Shown here piece by piece: positions 40,746 through 49,018 of a DNA stretch of 59,446 bases. The position numbers and the translations under genes are program-made. Position 1 is the first letter of the stretch; every line of letters begins with the position of its first letter. Origin of the DNA: DASRTE01 sp035316885. GTDB taxonomy: Bacteria; Actinomycetota; Actinomycetes; Jiangellales; Jiangellaceae. A model generated the notes under the pieces. It had not been told where the DNA came from. It saw nothing but the letters and a program-made list of their open reading frames with translations, and made no database searches. The stretch lies in contig DATHII010000035.1 in NCBI GenBank assembly GCA_035316885.1, positions 1 to 59,446 on the forward strand. The letters run 5' to 3'.

Positions 40746-41569
40746 TGCCCGCGCCACTGCGGAGACCGCTTCCCGGTGAACGCCGCATGGAACTCCCGGT
40801 AGTCGGCACCGTTCATCAGCAGCGCCTGCGTCATCGCCTCGAGTTCGAGCGCACCGGTCAGGCTCATGTCCAGTTCGCGGGTCAGCAGCGACTTCGTCTG
40901 GGCGTACGCCTGCCACGGCCCGTCGGCCAGCCGCTTCGCGAGTGCCGCGGCCGCGGCATCCACCGCGTCGTCGTCGACCAACTCGCTGACCAGGCCGTAA
41001 CGGTCGGCGTCCTCGGCCGGCACCGTGTCGCCGAGCATGAGCATCGACGTCGCCCGGCCGAACCCCACCAGCCGTGGCAGCAGGTAGGCGGCTCCCATGT
41101 CGCCACCGGCCAGGCCCACCTTGGTGAACAGGAAGGCGAACCTGGCAGACCTGGCGACGATGCGGAAGTCGGCGGCCAGGGCAATCACCGCACCCGCGCC
41201 GGCAGCGGTGCCATGGATCGCGGCGATGATCGGCAGCGGGCACTCGCGCATGGCCTTGACGACGTCGCCGGTCATGCGCGTGAACGCGAGCAACTCGTCC
41301 GGACGCATCGACAGGGTGGCACCGATGATCTCGTCGACGTCGCCACCGGAGCAGAACGACCGGCCCTCGCCGCGCAGGACGAGCACCCGGGTGTCGCCAC
41401 GGTGCGGGAGCTCGGCCACCAGATCGCGCAGGTCGGCGTAGGTGTCGAACGTCAACGCGTTGAGCTTGTCCGGACGGTCGAAGGTCGCCGTCGCGACAGC
41501 ACCGTCACGCTCGAACCGGAAGTGCTTCCACTCCTCGGTGAACGGCACCGATCCGCGGAACGGGCTCAT
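40742..41569 (-). CDS. Enoyl-CoA hydratase/isomerase family protein
   Basis: A 275-residue crotonase-fold enzyme. It has FDRPDKLNALTFDTYADL, the oxyanion-hole strands GEGRSFCSGGDVDEIIG and AAIHGTAAGAGAVIALAADF, and the FAFLFTKVGLAGGDMGAAY block with the active-site acids region. Shares this row with ring-cleaving hydratases of the 2-aminobenzoyl-CoA and benzoyl-CoA pathways. The ATG at 41569 is chosen; the frame extends 39 codons upstream into the divergent promoter region. First gene of a two-gene minus-strand unit. Confidence 0.9.
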   Translation of the reverse strand: MSPFRGSVPFTEEWKHFRFERDGAVATATFDRPDKLNALTFDTYADLRDLVAELPHRGDTRVLVLRGEGRSFCSGGDVDEIIGATLSMRPDELLAFTRMTGDVVKAMRECPLPIIAAIHGTAAGAGAVIALAADFRIVARSARFAFLFTKVGLAGGDMGAAYLLPRLVGFGRATSMLMLGDTVPAEDADRYGLVSELVDDDAVDAAAAALAKRLADGPWQAYAQTKSLLTRELDMSLTGALELEAMTQALLMNGADYREFHAAFTGKRSPQWRGQ

Positions 41570-41617
41570 ACCGCACGAACCTCCACCATCGGTGGTCGGA
41601 GACGAAATAGCGCGCGT

Positions 41618-41631
41618 GTTACTGTCGTAAC
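41618..41631. promoter_or_regulatory. Candidate operator GTTAC-N4-GTAAC
   Basis: GTTACTGTCGTAAC, perfect 5-bp arms around four bases, lies midway between the divergent hydratase and monooxygenase/reductase genes. It matches the repeat at 37918-37931 in arm length, spacing and GTYAC/GTRAC pattern, so one regulator, probably the PaaX-type protein, may bind both. Confidence 0.5.
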
Positions 41632-41678
41632 GGAGCCAGCATAGGCGCCAGACCCTTCGGATGACATCGGGGTGTCCC

Positions 41679-44045
41679 ATGCGCATCGCGGTCGTCGGCG
41701 GCGGGCCGGGTGGGCTCTACTTCGCCGCGTTGGCCAAACGCCTCGATCCGAGTCACTTGATCACCGTGTGGGAGCGCAATGCTGCCGACGACACGTTCGG
41801 CTTCGGGGTCGTCTTCTCCGACGAGACCCTCGGCGGCATCGAGCACGCGGATCCCGAGATCCACACGGCCATCCAGCGCGAGTTCGCCCGCTGGGACGAC
41901 ATCGACGTCCACTACCGGGGACAGGTCGTCACCAGCGGCGGGCACGGCTTCGCCGCCATGAGCCGGCGACGCTTGTTGGAGATCCTTCAGGTCCGCTGCG
42001 CGGGGCTCGGCGTCGACCTGCGGTTCGAGACCGAGGCGCCCGACATCGATCGGATCGCCAGCGGTCACGACCTGGTCGTCGCGGCCGACGGCGCCAACTC
42101 GGCGGTGCGAGCACGGTTCGCCGACACGTTCGGGCCCGACTTCGACCGGCGCCGGTGCCGCTACATGTGGCTCGGCACCGACCTGGTCTTCGACGCCTTC
42201 ACCTTCCACGTCGAGCAGACCCCGTACGGGGTGATGCAGATCCACGGTTACCCGTACGACGCCACGGGCAGCACCTTCATCGTCGAGATGCACGACGACG
42301 TCTGGCGCGCGGCCGGGTTCGATGCCGCCGAGGGCCAGGCCTTCCAGCCCGGCGAGAGTGACGACGAGTCGGTGAAGAAGATCCGCGAACTGTTCGCGCA
42401 CGTCCTGCGTGGCCACGAGGTCTTTGCGAACAACTCACGGTGGCTCCAGTTCGCGACGATCCGCAACGCCACCTGGCGGTACGGGAACGTCGTCCTGCTC
42501 GGCGACGCCGCACACACCGCGCACTTTTCCATCGGCTCGGGCACGAAGCTGGCCATGGAGGACGCGCTCACCCTGGCCGCGTCGTTGCACGAGAACGACG
42601 CAGTGCCGGCGGCGCTGGCCGCGTACGAGGACGAGCGGCGGCCGGTCGTGGTCTCGACGCAGCGGGCCGCCCAGGCGAGCCTGGAGTGGTTCGAGAACCT
42701 GGGCCAGTACACCCACCAGGACCCGATCCGCTTCGCGTTCAACATCCTCACCCGCTCACGGCGGGTCACCTACGACAACCTGCGCCTGCGCGATCCCGAG
42801 TTCGTCGACTCCGCCGACGCGTGGTTCGCCCGCCACGAGGTCGCGCGCGGTGTGGCACCCGGACCCCCCGTGACCCGGCCGCCGATGTTCCAGCCGTTCC
42901 GGCTGCGCGACCTGGCGTTGAAGAACCGCGTGATCGTCTCCGCTATGGACATGTACTCGGCGAGTGACGGTAACCCGAACGACTTCCACCTCGTCCACCT
43001 GGGTGGCAAGGCGCTCGGCGGGGCCGGGCTGGTCATGACCGAGATGGTCTGCGTGTCCCCGACCGGCCGGATCACACCCGGCTGCACCGGGCTGTACACC
43101 GACGCACAGGCGCACGGGTGGCGGCGCATCGTCGAATTCGTCCACTCACGGACGACGGCCGCCATCGGTATCCAGCTCGGCCACTCCGGTCGCAAGGGCT
43201 CGACCAAGCTGATGTGGGAGGGCATGGACGAGCCCCTGCCCGACGGCAACTGGCCGGTGGTCGGCCCGTCGGCACTGGCGTACTCGGCGGCCAACCAGGT
43301 TCCGCAAGTACTCGACGTCGCCGCCATGCGGACGATCCGTGACGAGTTCGTCGCGTGCGCCCGGCATGCGAGCGACGCCGGGTTCGACCTGCTGGAGCTG
43401 CACTGCGCGCACGGTTACCTGCTGTCGAGCTTCCTCTCGCCGCTCACGAACCACCGGACCGACGACTACGGCGGGACGCTCGCGGGAAGGCTGCGCTACC
43501 CGCTGGAAGTCTTTGATGCGGTCCGAGCGGTCTGGCCGGCCTCGAAGCCGATGTCCGTGCGGATCTCGGCCACGGACTGGTGCCCTGGCGGCACCGACGC
43601 CGACGACGCCGTCGAGATCGCCGCCGCCTTTGCTGCGCACGGCGCCGATGCGATCGATGTGTCCACCGGGCAGGTCGTCAAGGAGGAACAACCGGCATTC
43701 GGGCGCAGCTACCAGACGCCGTACGCCGACCGGATCGCCAACACAGTCGACATCGCGGTCATCGCAGTCGGGGCGATCTCCTCTGCGGAGGACCTGAACG
43801 CGCTCATCCTGGCCGGGCGGGCCGACCTCGCCGCGCTGGCCCGAACCCACCTCTACGACCCGATGTGGACCTTGCACGCGGCGGCCGATCAGGAGTACAC
43901 GGGCAGCGGCGCCCACTGGCCGGCGCCGTTCGCGGCCGGCCGGCGCAAGCCGCAGACCACCCGCACCGACGGTCCCAAGCCACGCCTGGAGCTGATCCGC
44001 GATCCCGGTGCGGGCCGGACCCGCCATCAGCGCTGGAGACCGTGA
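41679..44045 (+). CDS. FAD monooxygenase / old-yellow-enzyme fusion (2-aminobenzoyl-CoA monooxygenase/reductase type)
   Basis: A 788-residue bifunctional flavoenzyme. Residues 1 to about 390 are a salicylate-hydroxylase-like FAD monooxygenase: IAVVGGGPGGLYFA, DLVVAADGANSAVR (DG motif) and VVLLGDAAHTAHFSIGSG (GD motif). Residues about 405-760 are an NADH:flavin oxidoreductase: LALKNRVIVSAMDMYSASDG, LELHCAHGYLLSSFLSPLTN and DDYGGTLAGRLRYP. This fusion is known as Azoarcus evansii 2-aminobenzoyl-CoA monooxygenase/reductase and as salicylyl-CoA 5-hydroxylase/oxidoreductase. The ATG at 41679 starts at the FAD motif; 41661 is possible. It is divergent from the hydratase. Confidence 0.9.
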   Translation: MRIAVVGGGPGGLYFAALAKRLDPSHLITVWERNAADDTFGFGVVFSDETLGGIEHADPEIHTAIQREFARWDDIDVHYRGQVVTSGGHGFAAMSRRRLLEILQVRCAGLGVDLRFETEAPDIDRIASGHDLVVAADGANSAVRARFADTFGPDFDRRRCRYMWLGTDLVFDAFTFHVEQTPYGVMQIHGYPYDATGSTFIVEMHDDVWRAAGFDAAEGQAFQPGESDDESVKKIRELFAHVLRGHEVFANNSRWLQFATIRNATWRYGNVVLLGDAAHTAHFSIGSGTKLAMEDALTLAASLHENDAVPAALAAYEDERRPVVVSTQRAAQASLEWFENLGQYTHQDPIRFAFNILTRSRRVTYDNLRLRDPEFVDSADAWFARHEVARGVAPGPPVTRPPMFQPFRLRDLALKNRVIVSAMDMYSASDGNPNDFHLVHLGGKALGGAGLVMTEMVCVSPTGRITPGCTGLYTDAQAHGWRRIVEFVHSRTTAAIGIQLGHSGRKGSTKLMWEGMDEPLPDGNWPVVGPSALAYSAANQVPQVLDVAAMRTIRDEFVACARHASDAGFDLLELHCAHGYLLSSFLSPLTNHRTDDYGGTLAGRLRYPLEVFDAVRAVWPASKPMSVRISATDWCPGGTDADDAVEIAAAFAAHGADAIDVSTGQVVKEEQPAFGRSYQTPYADRIANTVDIAVIAVGAISSAEDLNALILAGRADLAALARTHLYDPMWTLHAAADQEYTGSGAHWPAPFAAGRRKPQTTRTDGPKPRLELIRDPGAGRTRHQRWRP

Positions 44046-44054
44046 GGAGTCGCC

Positions 44055-44828
44055 ATGCCCCTGCTCGCCGACCTGCTCGACGCCGTCACGACCGGACGGG
44101 TCGAGGTTGTCGACCTCACCGCCCCGCTCTCGTCGCAGACGCCGGTCCTCGTCCTGCCCGAACCGTTCGGCCAGACCGACCGGTTCGAGCTGCGCGAGAT
44201 CAGCCGGTACGACGACCGCGGCCCGGCGTGGTACTGGAACAACATCTCCACCGGCGAGCACACCGGCACGCACCTCGACGCCCCCATCCACTGGGTCACC
44301 GGCCAGACATCCGAGGACGTGTCACAGGTCGCACCCTCCCGGTTGGTCGCGCCCGCCGCCGTCTTCGACGTCGCCGACCGGGCAGCCGCCGATCCGGACT
44401 TCCTGCTCGCCACCGACGACGTGCGCGCGTGGGAGGCGCAGCACGGTGCTCTGCCCGCTGGCGGCTGGCTGCTGCTGCGCACGGGGTGGGACGCCCGCAG
44501 CCACAGCCAGGACGAGTTCCTCAACGCGGACGAGACCGGCCCGCATACGCCCGGCGTGAGCGTGGAATGCGCCCGCTGGCTGGCCGATGAGGCGCCCGTC
44601 ATCGGCGTCGGCGTCGAGACTGTCGGCACCGACGCGGGTGCGGCGCACTCGTTCGACCCGGCCTTCCCGTGCCACACCTTCCTGCTCGGGGCGGGCAAGT
44701 ACGGGTTGACGCAGCTGCAGAACCTGGCGGTACTGCCGCCGACCGGTTCGGTGCTGGTCGTTGCGCCGTTGCCGATCGTCGGCGGATCCGGCAGCCCGAC
44801 ACGCGTGCTCGCCCTCGTGGAGCGCTGA
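44055..44828 (+). CDS. Cyclase-family metal hydrolase (isatin hydrolase / kynurenine formamidase type)
   Basis: A 257-residue member of PF04199 with the metal motif GEHTGTHLDAPIHW (His, Asp and His ligands). Family members include Mn-dependent isatin hydrolase (isatin to isatinate) and Zn-dependent kynurenine formamidase. The length near 257 is closer to isatin hydrolases than to the roughly 210-residue KynB; the assignment remains inferred. Either activity leads towards anthranilate, the presumed substrate of this cluster. It follows the monooxygenase gene by nine bases and precedes the ThDP gene by seven. Confidence 0.85.
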   Translation: MPLLADLLDAVTTGRVEVVDLTAPLSSQTPVLVLPEPFGQTDRFELREISRYDDRGPAWYWNNISTGEHTGTHLDAPIHWVTGQTSEDVSQVAPSRLVAPAAVFDVADRAAADPDFLLATDDVRAWEAQHGALPAGGWLLLRTGWDARSHSQDEFLNADETGPHTPGVSVECARWLADEAPVIGVGVETVGTDAGAAHSFDPAFPCHTFLLGAGKYGLTQLQNLAVLPPTGSVLVVAPLPIVGGSGSPTRVLALVER

Positions 44829-44835
44829 GGCTTCG

Positions 44836-46464
44836 GTGCTCGTCTCGGAGGCCGTCGGAGCTACGCTGGCCGAGCTCGGGGTCCGGCAGGCGTTCGGCGT
44901 CGTCGGCAGCGGCAACTTCGATGTCACCAACGCCCTCCTCGCCGGTGGTGCCCGCTACGTCCCGGCCCGGCACGAGGGCGGCGCGGCGACCATGGCCGAT
45001 GCCTACGCGCGGATGAGCGGCGAGGTGTCCGCACTGACGCTCCACCAGGGCTGCGGGCTGACCAACGCGATGACCGGCATCACCGAGGCTGCAAAGAGCC
45101 GTACGCCGATGCTCGTCCTGGCGGCCGAGTCGAACGTGCCGACATCGAACTTCGCCGTCGACCAGGCGGCGCTCGCCGCTGCGGTCGGCGCGTCGACGGT
45201 GCGGCTGAGTTCGGCCGCTGACGCCGTGACCGAGACCGTGCGTGCGTTCCACCTCGCCCGTGACGAGCGGCGGACGGTGGTCGTGAACCTCCCACTGGAG
45301 GTACAGGGGGCGACGGCGCTCGACGTGCCGGTTCCGCAGCCGTCGGCGCCGCCGTCGCCGGTCGGACCCTCGACTGCCGACGTCACCGCCCTCGCGGATC
45401 TGCTGCGCCAGGCGCAGCGTCCCGTCCTGATCGCGGGCCGAGGAGCCCGCGAAGCGCGCAACGAACTACTCGCCCTGGCCGATGCGTGCGGAGCACTGGT
45501 GGCGACCTCGGCCGTGGCGCGCGGTCTGTTCAACAGCAGCCCGTGGTCACTCGACGTGTCCGGTGGGTTCGCGTCACCGCTGGCCGCGTCGCTCATCACC
45601 GACGCCGATGTGATCGTCGGCTTCGGCTGCGCCCTGAACATGTGGACCATGCGGCACGGCCGGCTGATCGGGACGGACGCGCAGGTGGCGCAGGTCGACA
45701 TCGAGCCCAACGCCCTGGGCAAGCATCGCCCGATCCACTTGGGCGTCGTCGGCGACAGCGCGGTGACGGCCGCTGCCGTCACGCAGTCGCTGCCCGCCGG
45801 CTCAGCCACCCGGTATCGCGAGGAGGCGGTAGGCGAGCGGATCGCTCGCGAGATCCGATGGCGCGACGTGCCGTACGAGGACTGGGGTGGCGACGGAACG
45901 ATCGACCCGCGGACCCTGACGATCGCGCTCGACGACCTGCTGCCCGCCGAGCGCGTCGTCGCGGTCGACTCGGGCAACTTCATGGGCTATCCGAGCATGT
46001 TCCTGTCGGTGCCCGACGAGTACGGCTTCTGCTTCACCCAGGCCTTCCAGTCGATAGGCCTCGGCCTGGCAACTGCGATTGGGGCTGCGCTGGCGCAGCC
46101 GTCCCGGTTGCCCGTCGCCGCCCTGGGCGACGGCGGAGCGCTGATGGCTGCCGCCGAGCTCGATACCGTGCGCCGGCTGGGTCTGCCGATGCTGGTCGTC
46201 GTCTACGACGACGCGGCCTATGGCGCCGAGGTGCACCACTTCGCCGACGGCCAGCCGCTGGACACCGTCACCTTCCCGGATACCGACATTGCGGCCATCG
46301 GCGCCGGCTACGGCCTCGAGGCGGCAATCGTGCGGACGCCTGACGACCTCGACACTGTCCGCCGCTGGGTCGATGGTCCCCGCGACCGTGCTCTGCTCGT
46401 CGATGCCAAGGTCGCCGCACCGCGCGGATCCTGGTGGCTCGAGGAGGCCTTCCGCGGCCACTGA
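44836..46464 (+). CDS. ThDP-dependent decarboxylase/synthase-family protein
   Basis: A 542-residue enzyme of the acetolactate-synthase/benzoylformate-decarboxylase family. The N-terminal Pyr domain has the ThDP-activating Glu in ARHEGGAATMADAYAR; a central FAD-like domain follows; the C-terminal PP domain has AALGDGGALMAAAELDTV and VVYDDAAYGAEV for Mg-diphosphate. Isatinate is 2-aminobenzoylformate, so a benzoylformate-decarboxylase-like enzyme next to a possible isatin hydrolase could release 2-aminobenzaldehyde or, oxidatively, anthranilate. That is inference. GTG at 44836 starts it. Confidence 0.85.
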   Translation: MLVSEAVGATLAELGVRQAFGVVGSGNFDVTNALLAGGARYVPARHEGGAATMADAYARMSGEVSALTLHQGCGLTNAMTGITEAAKSRTPMLVLAAESNVPTSNFAVDQAALAAAVGASTVRLSSAADAVTETVRAFHLARDERRTVVVNLPLEVQGATALDVPVPQPSAPPSPVGPSTADVTALADLLRQAQRPVLIAGRGAREARNELLALADACGALVATSAVARGLFNSSPWSLDVSGGFASPLAASLITDADVIVGFGCALNMWTMRHGRLIGTDAQVAQVDIEPNALGKHRPIHLGVVGDSAVTAAAVTQSLPAGSATRYREEAVGERIAREIRWRDVPYEDWGGDGTIDPRTLTIALDDLLPAERVVAVDSGNFMGYPSMFLSVPDEYGFCFTQAFQSIGLGLATAIGAALAQPSRLPVAALGDGGALMAAAELDTVRRLGLPMLVVVYDDAAYGAEVHHFADGQPLDTVTFPDTDIAAIGAGYGLEAAIVRTPDDLDTVRRWVDGPRDRALLVDAKVAAPRGSWWLEEAFRGH

Positions 46465-46482
46465 CGCGGGCGGGTGACGGTG

Positions 46483-46890
46483 TCACGCAGCAGCCGAACG
46501 GAAGCCCCAGACGTGGTACGCGTCGATCTCCAGCCATGCGCTGATCCGCGGCCGCCGACGATTGACGTACGGCTTGCCGGTGTAGTGCCGCGCGATCCGG
46601 TCGATGTCGGCCAGCCCGTCGTCGGGCTCGAGTGTCGCGCTCCCTTGCATGCTCACATGCCGGTACCACGTATCGCCGTCCAACACGGTCAGCGAGAACC
46701 GTGGGTTCGCGCGGATGTACTCGAGACGCTTCCGCCCGGCGTCCATGTTGACCAGGACGCGGCCGCCGTCCCACAGGTACCACGTCGCGACCGTGACCGG
46801 TGTGCCATCCGCGCGGACCGTCCCCATGACCGCCGGGTTCGGCCTCTTCAGCACGTCGACCAGGTTGGCTGGAATCGGCGGTTTGGCCAT
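46483..46890 (-). CDS. PPOX-class F420- or flavin-dependent oxidoreductase-like protein
   Basis: A 135-residue split-barrel protein: LVDVLKRPNPAVMGTVRADG, PVTVATWYLWDGGRVLVN, RKRLEYIRANPRFSLTV and YRHVSMQGSATLEPDDGL. Actinobacterial relatives bind F420 or FMN. The substrate is unknown. The ATG at 46890 has AAAGGAG eight bases upstream, a clear Shine-Dalgarno; the frame extends upstream but is not needed. Convergent with the ThDP gene. Confidence 0.87.
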   Translation of the reverse strand: MAKPPIPANLVDVLKRPNPAVMGTVRADGTPVTVATWYLWDGGRVLVNMDAGRKRLEYIRANPRFSLTVLDGDTWYRHVSMQGSATLEPDDGLADIDRIARHYTGKPYVNRRRPRISAWLEIDAYHVWGFRSAAA

Positions 46891-46961
46891 GAGAGAACTC
46901 CTTTGCAGGCGTACGTCGTCACGATGGTCAAAGACGATCGCACGCTGTTCCGATCCTTGGG

Positions 46962-47348
46962 GAATCGGGCTCCATCCCGACAAGGGACCGCTCGCTCACC
47001 GCCGCGTGGATCGCGCTCGACGACGCCACCATCGAGAACGGCTGCCTGTGGGTGATCCCCGGATCGCACCCCAATGGGGTGCTCTACGCCGCGCGCGACG
47101 GCCACCTGCTTCACCGATCGCTGCCGAACACCGGCCGGCACGGCATGCGGCGTGCGCTGGTGGACCACCATATGAGCGCTGAGTCGCTGCTGCTGTGGTT
47201 CCCTCCAGATGCGGGTGACGTGATGGGCCGACTCGACCACCGCGACATCGAGATGATCGCCGGCGAGGACCCCTACGCGCATGAGGGCACGGTCGACCTC
47301 ATGAGACCCCACGTGCGACCCGCCGGCGACGGCGGATGCACGCGCTGA
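46962..47348 (+). pseudogene. Phytanoyl-CoA dioxygenase-family remnant
   Basis: The frame encodes the second half of a PhyH-type Fe(II)/2-oxoglutarate dioxygenase: TAAWIALDDATIENGCLWVI, PGSHPNGVLYAARDG, then HLLHRSLPNTGRHGMRRALV and EDPYAHEGTVDLMRPHVRP. The N-terminal half, including the HxD iron motif before TAAWIALDD, is absent (ESGSIPTRDRSL is in its place), and about 30-35 residues seem lost between VLYAARDG and HLLHRSL. No start codon precedes it in a sensible position. It cannot be an active dioxygenase. Confidence 0.7.
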
Positions 47349-47587
47349 GACCCAGGTGCCACGTCAGCCGGCATCCGCCAGCAGGAGTTCGGGGAGGACC
47401 TCGCACAGCCACTCGATGACCTTGGCGTGGCCGAGCACCTTCGCACGTCGGGTGGTCGCCGAGGGTGGCGGTGGGGTCGCCCTGTGCTACTACTCGTTCA
47501 TGGCGATTCTCATGCTCGCCTGCGCGATCCCGCATCGAGCGGTGACTCAGCGATGACCACGCCCGCAGTGCAGACGAGAGGGTAACG

Positions 47588-48148
47588 ATGGCCAAGCTGA
47601 TCTACTCGGCGATCACGTCGCTCGACGGTTACATCGCGGACGAGGACGGCAATTTCGACTGGGCTGTGCCAGACGAGGAGGTGCACACCTTCATCAACGA
47701 CCTCGAGCGGCCGATCGGCACGTACCTGTACGGGCGCCGGATGTACGAGGTGATGGTTGGCTGGGAGACCGCGCACACCCTCGCAGACCAGCCGCCCGTC
47801 ATGCAGGACTTCGCGGAGATCTGGCAGGCGGCAGAGAAGATCGTGTACTCCAGGACGCTCGAGACCGTATCCAGCGCCAGGACGCGGATCGAGCGGGATT
47901 TCGACGCTGAAGCCGTCCGGCAGGTGAAAGCAGCAGTGGGACGTGACATCACCGTGGGCGGTCCCAACCTCGCCGCCGAGGCGTTCAAGGCCGGGTTGGT
48001 CGACGAGTGCCACCTGTTCATCGCACCCATCGTGATCGGAGGCGGCACACGGTCATTCCCCGACAGTGTCCGCGTGGAGCTCGAACTGCTGGACGAACGG
48101 CGTTTCGGCCGCGGCATGGTCCACCTCCGCTACCGCACCAGGACATGA
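47588..48148 (+). CDS. Dihydrofolate reductase-family (RibD C-terminal-like) protein
   Basis: A 186-residue protein of the RibD_C/DHFR fold: KLIYSAITSLDGYIADEDG, YGRRMYEVMVGWE, VGGPNLAAEAFKAGLVDEC and LFIAPIVIGGGTRSFPD. It likely uses NADPH on an unknown substrate; such proteins are common in actinomycetes with no set role. It is separated from the PhyH remnant by 239 bp. The ATG has AGAGGGTAACG upstream (GAGGG, about six bases). Confidence 0.87.
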   Translation: MAKLIYSAITSLDGYIADEDGNFDWAVPDEEVHTFINDLERPIGTYLYGRRMYEVMVGWETAHTLADQPPVMQDFAEIWQAAEKIVYSRTLETVSSARTRIERDFDAEAVRQVKAAVGRDITVGGPNLAAEAFKAGLVDECHLFIAPIVIGGGTRSFPDSVRVELELLDERRFGRGMVHLRYRTRT

Positions 48149-48182
48149 GGAGAGGGCAGACGCGTCCGCGCCCACGACGGTG

Positions 48183-48383
48183 TCAGCCCAGCAGCCCCTG
48201 GAATGCCTCATAGACCAAGAACGCGGGCCATACGATCGCCTTGAGCACAGCGAGCACGTACTGCCAGAACGAGTCGGCCTGCTGCCAGAAGAACACTAGA
48301 GCGCCGATGAGCCCCAAGCCGTAGACAGCACCACCGCTGGCTCCGGACGTGCTCGGCCGCGTCGATCGTCCCCTATCGGACAT
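48183..48383 (-). CDS. Small membrane protein
   Basis: A 66-residue protein with a polar Ser/Arg N-terminus and two hydrophobic segments: AVYGLGLIGALVFFWQQ (about 23-40) and YVLAVLKAIVWPAFLVYEAF (about 45-62). Small proteins of this GGAVYGLGLIGA type are widespread in actinomycetes with unknown function. The ATG at 48383 has a strong AAAGGGAGG about five bases upstream; the nine codons before it are not needed. Confidence 0.75.
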   Translation of the reverse strand: MSDRGRSTRPSTSGASGGAVYGLGLIGALVFFWQQADSFWQYVLAVLKAIVWPAFLVYEAFQGLLG

Positions 48384-48426
48384 GGCAACCTCCCTTTCAC
48401 CATGATCCACCTGTGACGGGCCGGAG

Positions 48427-48957
48427 TCACCAAACGTCGCCGTCGCGCCAGTCGCAGGTGAGCTCGCCCGTCACGTCGAGCGGGACCGTCACCGGGAGGA
48501 CGTAGATGCCGCCGTCGTCCTCCTCGGTGCGCTGGATGCCGGTCGGCGTGAGCGCCGAGGACGGACCTTGCCACAGCCTCCAGCCACGAGCGGCGTAGAA
48601 GTCGGCCGCCTCGTCAGTGGCGCCGAGCGCACCCAGGTCGTACGCGCTGCGCACCACGCGCTCCAACGCGTCCATCATGGCTCCGCCATGACCTTGGCCG
48701 CGCCGGTGCGCGCGCACCCCGACACCTTCCACATAACCCGTTCGCAACGCCCGTCCGCCGTGTAGCAGCCGGCGCTGGATCACGGACGCGTGCCCGACCA
48801 GCTCGCCACCTTCCCACGCCAGTGCATGAACACCGCCCAGGGAGTGCTCCCAGTCCTCGTCGGTCATGTCGTCGAAGACGTCGTAGAGGAGGGCTCGCGC
48901 CGCTTTGAGTGTGGCTGCGTCCAGGTCGCTGGTGTGGGCGATGCGTACGTCGGTCAT
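48427..48957 (-). CDS. aac(2')-I: Aminoglycoside 2'-N-acetyltransferase
   Basis: A 176-residue GNAT that fits the AAC(2')-I family, the intrinsic chromosomal type of mycobacteria and Providencia. Family-diagnostic blocks are DWEHSLGGVHALAWEGGELV, VIQRRLLHGGRALRTGYVEG, RRGQGHGGAMMDALERV, LGALGATDEAADFYAARGW and the C-terminal DVTGELTCDWRDGDVW. It acetylates the 2'-amino group of gentamicin- or tobramycin-like drugs using acetyl-CoA; a native role on other amines has been proposed for mycobacterial copies. It is divergent from a DUF1345 gene. The ATG at 48957 gives the family start. Confidence 0.93.
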   Translation of the reverse strand: MTDVRIAHTSDLDAATLKAARALLYDVFDDMTDEDWEHSLGGVHALAWEGGELVGHASVIQRRLLHGGRALRTGYVEGVGVRAHRRGQGHGGAMMDALERVVRSAYDLGALGATDEAADFYAARGWRLWQGPSSALTPTGIQRTEEDDGGIYVLPVTVPLDVTGELTCDWRDGDVW

Positions 48958-49018
48958 GCGCGCAATCCTCGCAGTGCAGTCGCGTCGATCTGCGGGTTGC
49001 ATCCGGCACACTCGGACG

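Noticed and set aside
43580..44590. Long Arg-rich plus-strand frame inside the monooxygenase and cyclase genes
   Set aside because: Wrong-frame reading of two well-supported genes.
47362..47478. Minus-strand peptide ending RAKVLGHAKVIEWLCEVLPE
   Set aside because: It looks protein-like over about 30 codons, but has no plausible start or family and could be a chance or remnant frame; too weak to call.
47356..47556. 66-codon plus-strand frame after the PhyH remnant
   Set aside because: No Shine-Dalgarno, no family and mixed composition; likely chance.
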